From Thermomicrobium sp. 4228-Ro (GTDB lineage: Bacteria; Chloroflexota; Chloroflexia; Thermomicrobiales; Thermomicrobiaceae), in assembly GCF_026241205.1 (NCBI RefSeq), contig NZ_JAPFQM010000006.1, positions 620,001 through 684,000 of the forward strand: 64,000 nucleotides of DNA, in the 5' to 3' direction. Below the pieces are notes generated by a model. The model was given only the letters and a program-made list of their open reading frames with translations, did not search any database and had not been told where the DNA came from. This document shows positions 57,030 through 64,000 of the stretch, piece after piece (within the stretch, counting starts at the first letter, position 1; each line of letters begins with the position of its first letter). Position numbers and translations under genes: made by a program.

Positions 57030-58400
57030 TCAGCCATGTGACGATCGGAAGCGGGCGACTGCTTTCAATATGTCATGCCTGGTGACGATACCGACCAGCC
57101 GACCGTCGCGGACAACCGGGACGTGCCGGACGTCATGCTCGACCATCCGTTCGGCGAGCTCGCTCAGCGGCGTGTCTTCCGTGGCCGTGATCACCGGTTC
57201 ACGAGCAATGTCACCAGCCTTCAGGGTGCGCGCTTCAGCATAGAGCTGCTCGAGCCGCTCCGGGTCGATCCAACGCCCGAACAGGTGCGGTGCCTGGAAG
57301 GCGGAAAACGGGATCGGGCGTTCCTCCATCAGGAAATCTTCCTCGCGAATCAGCCCGAGGAGCGTGCCGTCGGGGGTAACGACGGGGATCGCGCCGATCT
57401 GGTGCTCGAGCATGAGGCCGGCGACCTGTTCGAGCGTCGCGTCGGGACCGACCGTGACGGGGTCGGGCGTCATGATATCGCGAACGCGCAAGGGTCCAGG
57501 AGTCTCTGTCGTTTCCTCTACGACCCGACGGGCTGCCAGCGGTCGGTGCAGGAGCAACGGCACAGCGCTCGCGTGGAGGACATGCTCGGCTGTGGATCCG
57601 AGGAGCACGCGGCGTACCCCGCTCCGGCCGTGCGTGCCCATCGCGGTGAGGCCGGCGTGCCGGCGCACCGCTTCGGCTGCGATCGTCTCGGCTACCGGGC
57701 CGCGGGTGAGGCTCCAGTCGACGCGAAGACCGCGAGAACGGACACGTTGGGCAACGCTTTCTAAGTAGCGCTCCCATTCCGCGGGTTCCTCGTCGTCGCT
57801 GAGGACGTGCAAGAGGTGTAGCTCCAGCGGTTCGGTCCCGGCTCCGAGGAGCTGAAGGGCGGTGTCGATCGCTTCCTCGGCGAGCGAAGAACCGTCGAGC
57901 GGGACCAGCACCGGCGACAGCTGCACGACCGTGTTCGGCGCTGGCACCGGAACGCGCCCGCGGACGACAACGAGTGGCTGGCGAGCCCGCTGTGCGACGG
58001 AGAACGTGATGCTCCCGACGAGCAACCTGGCAATGCCGGTACGACCATGGCTGCTCATCACCAGCGCGGTGGCCTGGCGTTCGTCGGCGAATGCGACGAT
58101 TTCCTTCGCTGGCTCGCCGATCCGTACTTCGACGTGGTAAGGAACATCCGTTATGGTCTGTGCCAGTTTTTCGATCGCTTCCCGCCGCTGGCTCAGCCAA
58201 CGCTGGACGAGTTGGTCGACTTGTTCGCCCTCCGCTTCGAGATAGCTCTGCAAGGATTCCGTGATCTCCACGACGGAGAACAACACGATGCCGGTGCCGA
58301 GGCGTTGGGCGATCGCCCGGCCGTAGGGGATCGCGCAGTGCGTCACGCGCTCGGGATCGAGATAAGTCGGCAGTACCGGAACGACGACAGGCCCAGCCAT
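57030..58400 (-). CDS. USP-USP-CBS domain protein
   Basis: 456 residues from ATG 58400. Two universal-stress domains (about 1-145 and 155-285), each ending with the ATP-binding pattern: VMSSHGRTGIARLLVGSITF and AMGTHGRSGVRRVLLGSTAE (GxnGxxxxxxxGS). Then a CBS pair (about 300-456): VRDIMTPDPVTVGPDATLEQ and DIAREPVITATEDTPLSEL...GIVTRHDILK. Likely an adenine-nucleotide sensor. Its stop directly precedes the P-type ATPase start, so it may tune the pump (inference). Confidence 0.87.
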   Translation of the reverse strand: MAGPVVVPVLPTYLDPERVTHCAIPYGRAIAQRLGTGIVLFSVVEITESLQSYLEAEGEQVDQLVQRWLSQRREAIEKLAQTITDVPYHVEVRIGEPAKEIVAFADERQATALVMSSHGRTGIARLLVGSITFSVAQRARQPLVVVRGRVPVPAPNTVVQLSPVLVPLDGSSLAEEAIDTALQLLGAGTEPLELHLLHVLSDDEEPAEWERYLESVAQRVRSRGLRVDWSLTRGPVAETIAAEAVRRHAGLTAMGTHGRSGVRRVLLGSTAEHVLHASAVPLLLHRPLAARRVVEETTETPGPLRVRDIMTPDPVTVGPDATLEQVAGLMLEHQIGAIPVVTPDGTLLGLIREEDFLMEERPIPFSAFQAPHLFGRWIDPERLEQLYAEARTLKAGDIAREPVITATEDTPLSELAERMVEHDVRHVPVVRDGRLVGIVTRHDILKAVARFRSSHG

Positions 58401-58524
58401 CAGTTTGCCCCTCCCCTGCCCAGTCGACTCTTCTGCGCTGTAGCCTAGCACGTTTCGGCCCAGCCGTCGCAGGGGATGCAAGACGCCGTGCAGCCGGTAG
58501 GCGACGGCTTCCGCACGGTCCCGC

Positions 58525-58558
58525 TTGCCGCACGCGTGTTTTTCTGTAATACTGTAAT
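58525..58558 (+). promoter_or_regulatory. Promoter with tandem CTGTAAT
   Basis: TTGCCG (58525-58530), 16 bases, TAATAC (58547-58552). CTGTAAT occurs twice (58544-58550 and 58552-58558), overlapping the -10 and start region. Ribbon-helix-helix repressors often bind such short tandem repeats, and the downstream gene has an RHH-like tail. Confidence 0.45.
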
Positions 58559-58585
58559 CATCGCAATTGACGGAAGGAGGGGGAC

Positions 58586-59110
58586 ATGGAGCGGGATCCG
58601 TTCGCGGCGGAGATCCAGGCCTGGTTCACCGGCCGGTTGCCGGAAGGCTGGTTCGTCGAGCCGCCGGAGGTGCGCTACGACCGGGACGAGATTCTCGTCG
58701 TCGGTCGGTTGCCCGAACCGGCGCTTCCGGAGGGGGTAACCGAGGAGCAGAAGCAGGCTGCCTGCACGGCTCGGATCCAGCGCTTCCGCGAGGAAACACG
58801 CGGGCAGCGCATGCGGATCGCGAGCGAGGCCGAGTACCGGTTCGGGCGAAAAGTGTCGTGGGGTGCAGTCTGTGGTCCGGTCCGCCAGCTCTTCACCGTC
58901 CTGAGCGTGCCGGTGATGACGCGACTGCGGCTTCCGGAACGGCAAGTGCTCGACACGCTCGTGGAAGCGGGAATCGCGCGGAGTCGGAGCGAGGCGCTCG
59001 CCTGGTGCGTGCGCCTGGTCGGTCGTCATCAAGCGGAGTGGCTCGAGGAGCTCCGGCAGGCGCTCGTCCGGGTGCAGGAACTCCGGCAGGCCGGGCCGGA
59101 CGTCGATTGA
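58586..59110 (+). CDS. Protein with C-terminal ribbon-helix-helix-like region
   Basis: 174 residues. N-terminal acidic region (PFAAEIQAWFTGRLPEGWFV) and a middle FRxET-type segment (ARIQRFREETRGQRMRIASEAEYRFGRKV). The C-terminal VMTRLRLPERQVLDTLVEAGIARSRSEAL (about 110-138) fits a strand-helix-helix RHH DNA-binding unit (RLRLPERQ as strand), followed by an amphipathic helix. RBS GGAAGGAGGGGG. Family known to me only as conserved hypothetical. Precedes the HtrA gene by 64 bases. Confidence 0.6.
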   Translation: MERDPFAAEIQAWFTGRLPEGWFVEPPEVRYDRDEILVVGRLPEPALPEGVTEEQKQAACTARIQRFREETRGQRMRIASEAEYRFGRKVSWGAVCGPVRQLFTVLSVPVMTRLRLPERQVLDTLVEAGIARSRSEALAWCVRLVGRHQAEWLEELRQALVRVQELRQAGPDVD

Positions 59111-59174
59111 GCTGGACGGTCAGAATCCTCCGGCCAGGCTCCGAGAAACGGCAAGTGAGGGAGGGAACGATTCG

Positions 59175-60215
59175 ATGGTGCGCAAGCTGTACGACGTTCA
59201 GCCGGTCGTGCATGAGGGTGATCGATTCGGGACTGAGGACACCGTAACTCCGGTCGAGCCCGAGACGCTGCTCGATGCGTTCTCGCAGGCCGTCGTCCGG
59301 GTCGTTCAGCGAGTGGCACCGGCCGTCGTCGGCCTGCAAGTCGTGCGCTCGCTCGGCCTGCCCCAGCGGGTGGCCGAGGTGCCGGGTGCTGGCTCTGGGT
59401 TCCTCATCGCACCGGACGGCTATGTTTTGACGAACAGTCATGTCGTCCATCGGGCTCGCCGTATCGTCGTGTCGCTCGCCGACGGGACCGAGTTGCCGGC
59501 CCAGCTGGTCGGCGAGGACCCGGCGACCGATCTGGCGGTCGTGCGGGTTCAGGCCTCCGGGTTGCCGGTTGCCGAGCTGGGTGACTCGGATCGCTTGCAG
59601 GTCGGGCAGCTGGTGATCGCGATCGGCAATCCGCTCGGTCTCCAGGCCAGCGTGGTCACCGGCGTGGTTTCGGCGCTCGGCCGCTCCTTGCGTGGTCCGG
59701 ATGGGCGGCTGATCGAGAACGTGATCCAGACCGATGCGCCGCTTAACCCAGGGAATTCCGGCGGGCCACTTGTCGACACGCGTGGCAAGGTGATCGGTGT
59801 CAATACCGCGATCGTCGCCGGCGCACAGGGGCTGAGTTTCGCCGTTCCAGCGAACACCGCCCAGTGGGTGGTCGGGCAACTGCTCCGGGAGGGGCGTGTC
59901 CGCCGGGCCTGGCTCGGTATCGTCGGTGAGCTCCGTTCGGTGCCCGGTCGCTACGTGCCTGAGCGCGGCGAGCCACGTGCCGCCGGCGTGGCTGTCCTTC
60001 AGGTGGTCGAGGGAAGCCCGGCGGCGCGCGCCGGATTGCGGGCGGGTGACATCATCGTGAGCTTGGACGGCGTGCCGCTTCGCTCGCCAACTGACCTCCA
60101 GCGAGTGCTGAGCCGTACCCCAGTCGGGAGTACCGTCACGCTCGGAGTGGTGCGGCAGGGCAAGTTACTTACGCTCGAAGCCGAACTCGCAGCGGAGCCA
60201 GCCACGAACCGCTAA
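59175..60215 (+). CDS. HtrA/DegP-type S1C serine protease with PDZ domain
   Basis: 346 residues. Catalytic triad visible: GYVLTNSHVVHRA (His), DPATDLAVVRV (Asp) and NPGNSGGPLVD (Ser). One C-terminal PDZ domain (VVEGSPAARAGLRAGDIIVSLDG). No signal peptide or membrane segment is visible, so it may be cytoplasmic or use another route; a later start would not add one. Degrades misfolded proteins. Its stop overlaps the convergent MFS gene stop. Confidence 0.9.
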   Translation: MVRKLYDVQPVVHEGDRFGTEDTVTPVEPETLLDAFSQAVVRVVQRVAPAVVGLQVVRSLGLPQRVAEVPGAGSGFLIAPDGYVLTNSHVVHRARRIVVSLADGTELPAQLVGEDPATDLAVVRVQASGLPVAELGDSDRLQVGQLVIAIGNPLGLQASVVTGVVSALGRSLRGPDGRLIENVIQTDAPLNPGNSGGPLVDTRGKVIGVNTAIVAGAQGLSFAVPANTAQWVVGQLLREGRVRRAWLGIVGELRSVPGRYVPERGEPRAAGVAVLQVVEGSPAARAGLRAGDIIVSLDGVPLRSPTDLQRVLSRTPVGSTVTLGVVRQGKLLTLEAELAAEPATNR

Positions 60216-61480
60216 GTCAGGCGATAGACCTCGGGGAACAGCCGGCGACCGACGAGCGTGAAGCCGAGCGCGATCGCAGCGGCGACTGCGACGGTGAGCG
60301 GCACACCGACCAGGTCACCGATCCCACCGAGGGCCATGGTGCCGAGCGGCATGAACCCCATCGGGATCACGGTGTAGAGCGCCATGACGCGACCGCGGAA
60401 CTCGTCCGTCACGATCAACTGCAGGAGCGTGTTCGTGAATGCCATGAGCAGGGTCTGGCTCGCACCGATGAGGAAGAGCAAGGCGGCCGAGAGCGTAACC
60501 CATTGCGACAGCGCGAAGGCGACGAGCGTGCTCGCGAAGACGATATTGACGAAAAACAGGAGCTTGCCCCGTCGTCCTCGTTCGCTCAGCGTGCCGACGA
60601 GGAGGGCGCCGCTGAGCGCTCCGGCGCCGTTGATCCCCATGAGCAACCCATAGCCAGCGGCACCGGTGTGCAGGACATCACGGGCGAAGACCGGCATGAG
60701 CTGGAGATAGGGCCGGCCGAGAAAGGTGGGAACGGCGAGGAGCGTCAGGAGGCCGAGGAGTCGCCGATCCTGCCGCACCGCCTGCAGGCCCAGCCGCACC
60801 TGCGCCACGATCGGAACCTGACCGCGGTCGTGCCTCGGCGGAGCAGGCTCGAGCGTCCAGACAGCCCAGAGCACGGGTAGATAACTCAACCCGTTCAGGA
60901 CGAAGGCCCAGCCAGTTCCGGCGGCGGCCACCAGCAGTCCGGCCAGGGAAGGGCCGACGACTGCGGCTGCGTTCCAGGCGGCAGAGTTGAGCCCGACAGC
61001 CGAGGCGACGCGCTCGCTCCCGACGAGTCCCGGGACCATCGCCTGGCGAGCCGGATTGTCGAACGCCATGACCGTGGCGGTGGCGAACGCGATGAGAAGG
61101 ATGTGCCACGGGCGGACAAGCCCGGTGAGGTCGAGCACGCCGAGAAGCATGGCGAGGACAGCGGCTGCCGACTGGGTGACGAGCAGAATGCGTCTTCGGT
61201 CGACTCGGTCAGCGACAGCACCACCCACCAGTGTGATGGTCAGCGTCGGTACCGAACGCAAGAGGCCGTAGAGCCCGAGATAGGCCGGTGAGTCAGTGAG
61301 CGCCAGGATGAGCCAACCCTGGGCGACGAGTTGCAGCCAGCTGCCGACGTTCGAGACGAGCATGCTTGCCCAGAAGCGCCGGTAGGCTGGGACAGCCAAG
61401 GCGCTGCGCTCGAACGCCAGGCGGAGGCGAGCTGAGAGGGACGAGGCTTGAGCGGATACAGCCGGCTGTCGCCGTGCCAT
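60212..61480 (-). CDS. MFS exporter, EntS-like
   Basis: 422 residues from ATG 61480, twelve membrane helices. MFS-3/EntS-type features: RRFWASMLVSNVGSWLQLVAQGWL, GGAVADRVDRRRILLVTQ (motif A), AFDNPARQAMVPGLVG and the later GTLSERGRRGKLLF. Typical members export siderophores, macrolides or other small molecules. No biosynthetic genes nearby to indicate the cargo. Confidence 0.86.
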   Translation of the reverse strand: MARRQPAVSAQASSLSARLRLAFERSALAVPAYRRFWASMLVSNVGSWLQLVAQGWLILALTDSPAYLGLYGLLRSVPTLTITLVGGAVADRVDRRRILLVTQSAAAVLAMLLGVLDLTGLVRPWHILLIAFATATVMAFDNPARQAMVPGLVGSERVASAVGLNSAAWNAAAVVGPSLAGLLVAAAGTGWAFVLNGLSYLPVLWAVWTLEPAPPRHDRGQVPIVAQVRLGLQAVRQDRRLLGLLTLLAVPTFLGRPYLQLMPVFARDVLHTGAAGYGLLMGINGAGALSGALLVGTLSERGRRGKLLFFVNIVFASTLVAFALSQWVTLSAALLFLIGASQTLLMAFTNTLLQLIVTDEFRGRVMALYTVIPMGFMPLGTMALGGIGDLVGVPLTVAVAAAIALGFTLVGRRLFPEVYRLT

Positions 61481-61831
61481 AGTCGGTCTCCCGGTTCCCG
61501 CCCGCGAGCGAGTCACAGCGAGGCTGGAAAAGAGTCGGACTCGCGTGCCAGCCGGCAATCATAACAGCAGTCCAGCATCGGGGGAGCGGTTCGGCGAGTT
61601 CGGTCGGGGCGTGCCGGGCATCCCGTGCCGGTCGTTCGTCGATGCCGCTACGTGGCGTACCGCTCTTGGAGACCGAAGACTGGAGCGGGGCGCGTAGCCG
61701 TTGGGAGACGATGGCGTGGTGGACAGCGACGGGAGCCGATTTGGGCGGAGAGCGCGAGGCGTGCCGTGCCGTTCTCGACCGGCTCGCGGTTCGACTCGTT
61801 CCGAGGTGGAGGGACCGAGGAGGCTCGTCCA
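61481..61831. other. Intergenic region between MFS and carboxypeptidase genes
   Basis: 351 bases; both flanking genes point to the minus strand, so this holds the MFS promoter and the 3' end of the carboxypeptidase transcript. I see no gene, no clear promoter and no strong hairpin. Confidence 0.35.
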
Positions 61832-62803
61832 CTACGGAATCGGCTGGCTTCCAGTTGCGGCAGCGACCCACTGGATGACGGTACGCAGGTCGCTGTAGCG
61901 GTCCTGGCTGCCGAGCAGCACGGCGACGAAGAGGCGTTCGTCGACCGTGCGCCAGGCGGCGACGAGACACTGGCCCGCAGCTGGCGTGGTTCCCGTCTTC
62001 ACACCGATGATGCCCAGCTGGCCCAGCAGTTCGTTCGTGTTCTCGAGTTCCAGGACACGGGCATTGGGTCCGCCGACGCGGACTGAGGCCTGGCGCAGCG
62101 CGACGATCGCTGACAGCTCAGGATCAGCCAGGACAGCCCGTGCCAAACGCACGAGATCGGCTGCGCTGGTCGTCTGCTCTGGTACGTCGTCGCCGTCCGG
62201 TGTCCGCACGACCGTCTGCTCGAGCCCGAGCGCACGAGCTTTTTCCTGCATGGCTGAGAGGAAACGTTCCTGTGGTGACCGATCAGCTGGCTCGGCGAGT
62301 CGTTCGCCAGCGACCCGGGCCAGAGTCCGGGCCGCGTCGTTGCCGGAGGGCAGTAAAAGACCGATCAGAAGGTCATGGACCGTGATCGTATCTCCTGCTG
62401 CCAACCCCATGGACGATTCGACAGCCGGATCGACGACATCCTCGCGGGCCACTGTCACGATCTCCTCCGAGGAGAGGATGTCCTTCACGGTCAGGGCGGT
62501 CAGCAGTTTCAGCGTACTCGCCGGTGGCAGTGGTGTTCGGCTCTCTCGTTCGAGCAGGACGTGGTCTTCGGAGAGGTCGACAACGAGGATAGCCCGTGCG
62601 CCGAGCGGTGGTGGCGTCGGTGTCGGTAGCGGGGTAGGGGTCGGTGTTGGTGTTGCAGGAGGTTCCATCGTCAGTGTGGCCGACGGCGTCGGAGCGGAGG
62701 ACGCAGCGAAGCGCGCGAGCGTGATACCGGCGATCGCGATACTCGACACCAGGAGCAGGAGCGCAAGACCGAACTCCCGACCCAGTTTCCTCGGTCCGCT
62801 CAC
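61832..62803 (-). CDS. D-alanyl-D-alanine carboxypeptidase (peptidase S11)
   Basis: 323 residues. One N-terminal membrane anchor (FGLALLLLVSSIAIAGITL), a Thr-Pro repeat linker (PTPTPTPLPTPTPPP), then the penicillin-binding catalytic domain with SxxK (ASTLKLLTAL), SxN (LPSGNDAA) and KTG (GVKTGTT). Trims peptidoglycan pentapeptides outside the membrane. Lacks the C-terminal DacA amphipathic helix. Starts 2 bases after the DUF2236 gene stop, so co-transcribed with it. Confidence 0.9.
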   Translation of the reverse strand: MSGPRKLGREFGLALLLLVSSIAIAGITLARFAASSAPTPSATLTMEPPATPTPTPTPLPTPTPPPLGARAILVVDLSEDHVLLERESRTPLPPASTLKLLTALTVKDILSSEEIVTVAREDVVDPAVESSMGLAAGDTITVHDLLIGLLLPSGNDAARTLARVAGERLAEPADRSPQERFLSAMQEKARALGLEQTVVRTPDGDDVPEQTTSAADLVRLARAVLADPELSAIVALRQASVRVGGPNARVLELENTNELLGQLGIIGVKTGTTPAAGQCLVAAWRTVDERLFVAVLLGSQDRYSDLRTVIQWVAAATGSQPIP

Positions 62804-62805
62804 CG

Positions 62806-63654
62806 TTACGCTCCGACGCGAACGATTCGGTCAGGGGGAACCGGGAGCGGAAGACCAGCTCGCGCTTCGGGCCAATGGCGCACCCGCGTCGGGAGTGCCC
62901 GCCACACCGTGCAAAAGATGCGGCACCAGCGGTCGAAGCGTTGCTGGTCGCGCTCCGTCCAGCTGAGGGCATAGGCCTCGCGGAGCCAAGCAGGGAGGAG
63001 TCCCAGCGTCAGCCAGCGCCAGGCACGGGCCGCCGGACCGAGCCACCAGGGCTGGGGCGGGTTCAGGACCGCTGCGGCCAGGCGTCGTGCCAGGGGCGTG
63101 ACGACGATGGCTCCGGAGCGCTGGACTCGCGCGATCGTGTCCTCCAGCTCGGCCCAGCTGCGCGGGAACGTGCCCGGTGGGGCACCGAGCCAGCGCTCCA
63201 TCGCAGTCGCTTCTGCGCAGTACTGGTCGCGGGCTCGGACATCGAGCGGCGCGACGAACCGCTCGTACGCGACGAGCGTCGCTTCGATCGTCGTCACGTG
63301 AACCCAGGTGAGGAGTTCCGGGTCATGTGCTGAATAGCGTGTTCCAGCTGGGTAGGGACCGAGGGGCTCCGGAAGGATACCGTGGACACGGTCGTGGGTA
63401 CGTGCGATCCGTTCGGCAACAGCGATCGCTCGTGCTGGTGGGCCGAACGTGAGCGCACGCATAGCGTCGACGGTCGCGCGGAACCGGCAGAGGGCCGAGC
63501 GCCAGTCGGTGGCGAAACGCGAATGATCGGCGACGCCAGCAGCGACGAGCGGGTGGGCGAGTTGCGCCAGGATCGCTCGCCCCCAGCCCAGCACGACGAT
63601 CCGTTCCGCGTTGATGACTTGCACGAGCGGTCGCTCGCTCACTCGTTCCGTCAT
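62806..63654 (-). CDS. DUF2236 (MpaB/latex-clearing-like) oxygenase-family protein
   Basis: 282 residues. Family features: VLGWGRAILAQLAHPLVAAGVADHS with the conserved HPxVAxGV, FRATVDAMRALTFG, RTHDRVHG and LLTWVHVTTIEATLVAYERF (WVH, His candidate haem/metal ligands). Relatives include rubber oxygenase Lcp and MpaB; substrate here unknown. ATG overlaps the upstream methyltransferase stop (ATGA). Confidence 0.82.
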   Translation of the reverse strand: MTERVSERPLVQVINAERIVVLGWGRAILAQLAHPLVAAGVADHSRFATDWRSALCRFRATVDAMRALTFGPPARAIAVAERIARTHDRVHGILPEPLGPYPAGTRYSAHDPELLTWVHVTTIEATLVAYERFVAPLDVRARDQYCAEATAMERWLGAPPGTFPRSWAELEDTIARVQRSGAIVVTPLARRLAAAVLNPPQPWWLGPAARAWRWLTLGLLPAWLREAYALSWTERDQQRFDRWCRIFCTVWRALPTRVRHWPEARAGLPLPVPPDRIVRVGA

Positions 63655-64000
63655 GTCCTCTCGCTCCGCGTTTCGCCCACAACGAGCGGTTCAGCCGGTC
63701 CGCTTTCGGTCCGCGCGATCACGAGTAGCCGCGGTGACCACAGGTTGTACGGTGTTCCATCGTCGTCGCCCCAACACTCGGTCGCAACGTAGCCGAGCTG
63801 TCGGCAGAGCCGAGTGACCTCGCTCGCGGTATAGAGGCGCAACGCGCGCTCGTGCCTGTCTCGTGTACCGTTCGGCCAGACGAGCTGCCACTCGACCCGG
63901 AGTATCCCACTGGGGAGGTCCCAGCGCTCGTGCACGAGCACGAGGAGCCCATTGAGTTCGCCCCAGAGCCGCTCGACGAAATCGCGTGCCAAAAGTTCCC
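63651..64000 (-). CDS. Class I methyltransferase, C-terminal part (runs off window)
   Basis: The frame is open to the right edge, so the start lies beyond 64000. The visible 116 residues (DFVERLWGELNGLLVLVHER, VEWQLVWPNGTRDRHERALRLY, EVTRLCRQLGYVATECWGD, LLVIAR) match the C-terminal strands of SAM-dependent methyltransferases that end with a YTxxEl..ll..aGF motif. No SAM-binding motif is in view, so the class is inferred. Operon with the DUF2236 and carboxypeptidase genes. Confidence 0.65.
   Translation of the reverse strand, partial: ELLARDFVERLWGELNGLLVLVHERWDLPSGILRVEWQLVWPNGTRDRHERALRLYTASEVTRLCRQLGYVATECWGDDDGTPYNLWSPRLLVIARTESGPAEPLVVGETRSERT

Overview
The window is high-GC, densely packed bacterial DNA with many ATGA/GTGA gene overlaps. 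Gene content (a menaquinone pathway, Tat-type lipoprotein binding proteins with TPT-rich linkers, tandem Uma2 proteins, a KaiC-like ATPase, a double-length ThyX, soluble chemoreceptors) and the dispersed GTAGGGGCGAGGCGTGC repeats point to Chloroflexota, probably class Thermomicrobia. That placement is inference. I see no rRNA, tRNA or CRISPR array.

Layout. 1-2703: tetR-menF-menD (menD runs off the left edge) with a 24-bp palindrome as likely TetR operator. 2842-7166: a glycerophosphodiester phosphodiesterase divergent from a two-permease plus binding-protein ABC importer. 7443-9819: Nudix hydrolase, an unknown protein, and a KaiC-like ATPase with an HTH partner. 9937-10660: a cluster of short palindromic repeats. 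10865-12538: a double-length flavin-dependent thymidylate synthase (thyX).

12512-24148 is the most interesting part. The last 28 bases of thyX recur perfectly at 24121-24148, so about 11.6 kb looks like an island inserted at the thyX 3' end. It holds a DUF3800-like gene, a small membrane-protein gene, and a four-gene anti-phage-type operon: DUF499 ATPase, DUF3780 protein, DUF1156 DNA methyltransferase, and phospholipase-D/SNF2 helicase. Three of these four genes are broken by ten single-base losses, every one in a run of identical bases and every one of the same sign. I see no such lesions elsewhere in the window. The methyltransferase also carries an AT-rich patch just before its catalytic motif.

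24260-33620: a membrane-protein operon with one in-frame stop, two tandem Uma2 endonuclease-like genes, a BrkB/YihY membrane protein, a lipoprotein with a catalytically dead trypsin-like domain, and two cytoplasmic chemoreceptors (one with a zinc-binding CZB domain). 33679-42147: a seven-gene minus-strand cluster for oxidative ring catabolism (flavin monooxygenase, two FAH-family enzymes, amidohydrolase, cyclase-family hydrolase, extradiol dioxygenase, LivK-type binding protein), divergent from a GntR/FCD regulator. 42371-45307: AzgA-type purine permease, two tiny membrane proteins, a CDF metal exporter. 45835-50582: menB-menA-menC-(membrane protein)-menE, which with menF and menD 43 kb away covers most of the classical menaquinone pathway. 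50681-53194: a tandem-duplicated malic enzyme whose halves have lost different active-site elements. 53255-58400: a Ca2+/cation exchanger facing a P-type ATPase and a USP-USP-CBS protein. 58586-64000: a protein with a ribbon-helix-helix-like tail, an HtrA protease, an MFS exporter, a D,D-carboxypeptidase, a DUF2236 protein and the end of a methyltransferase.
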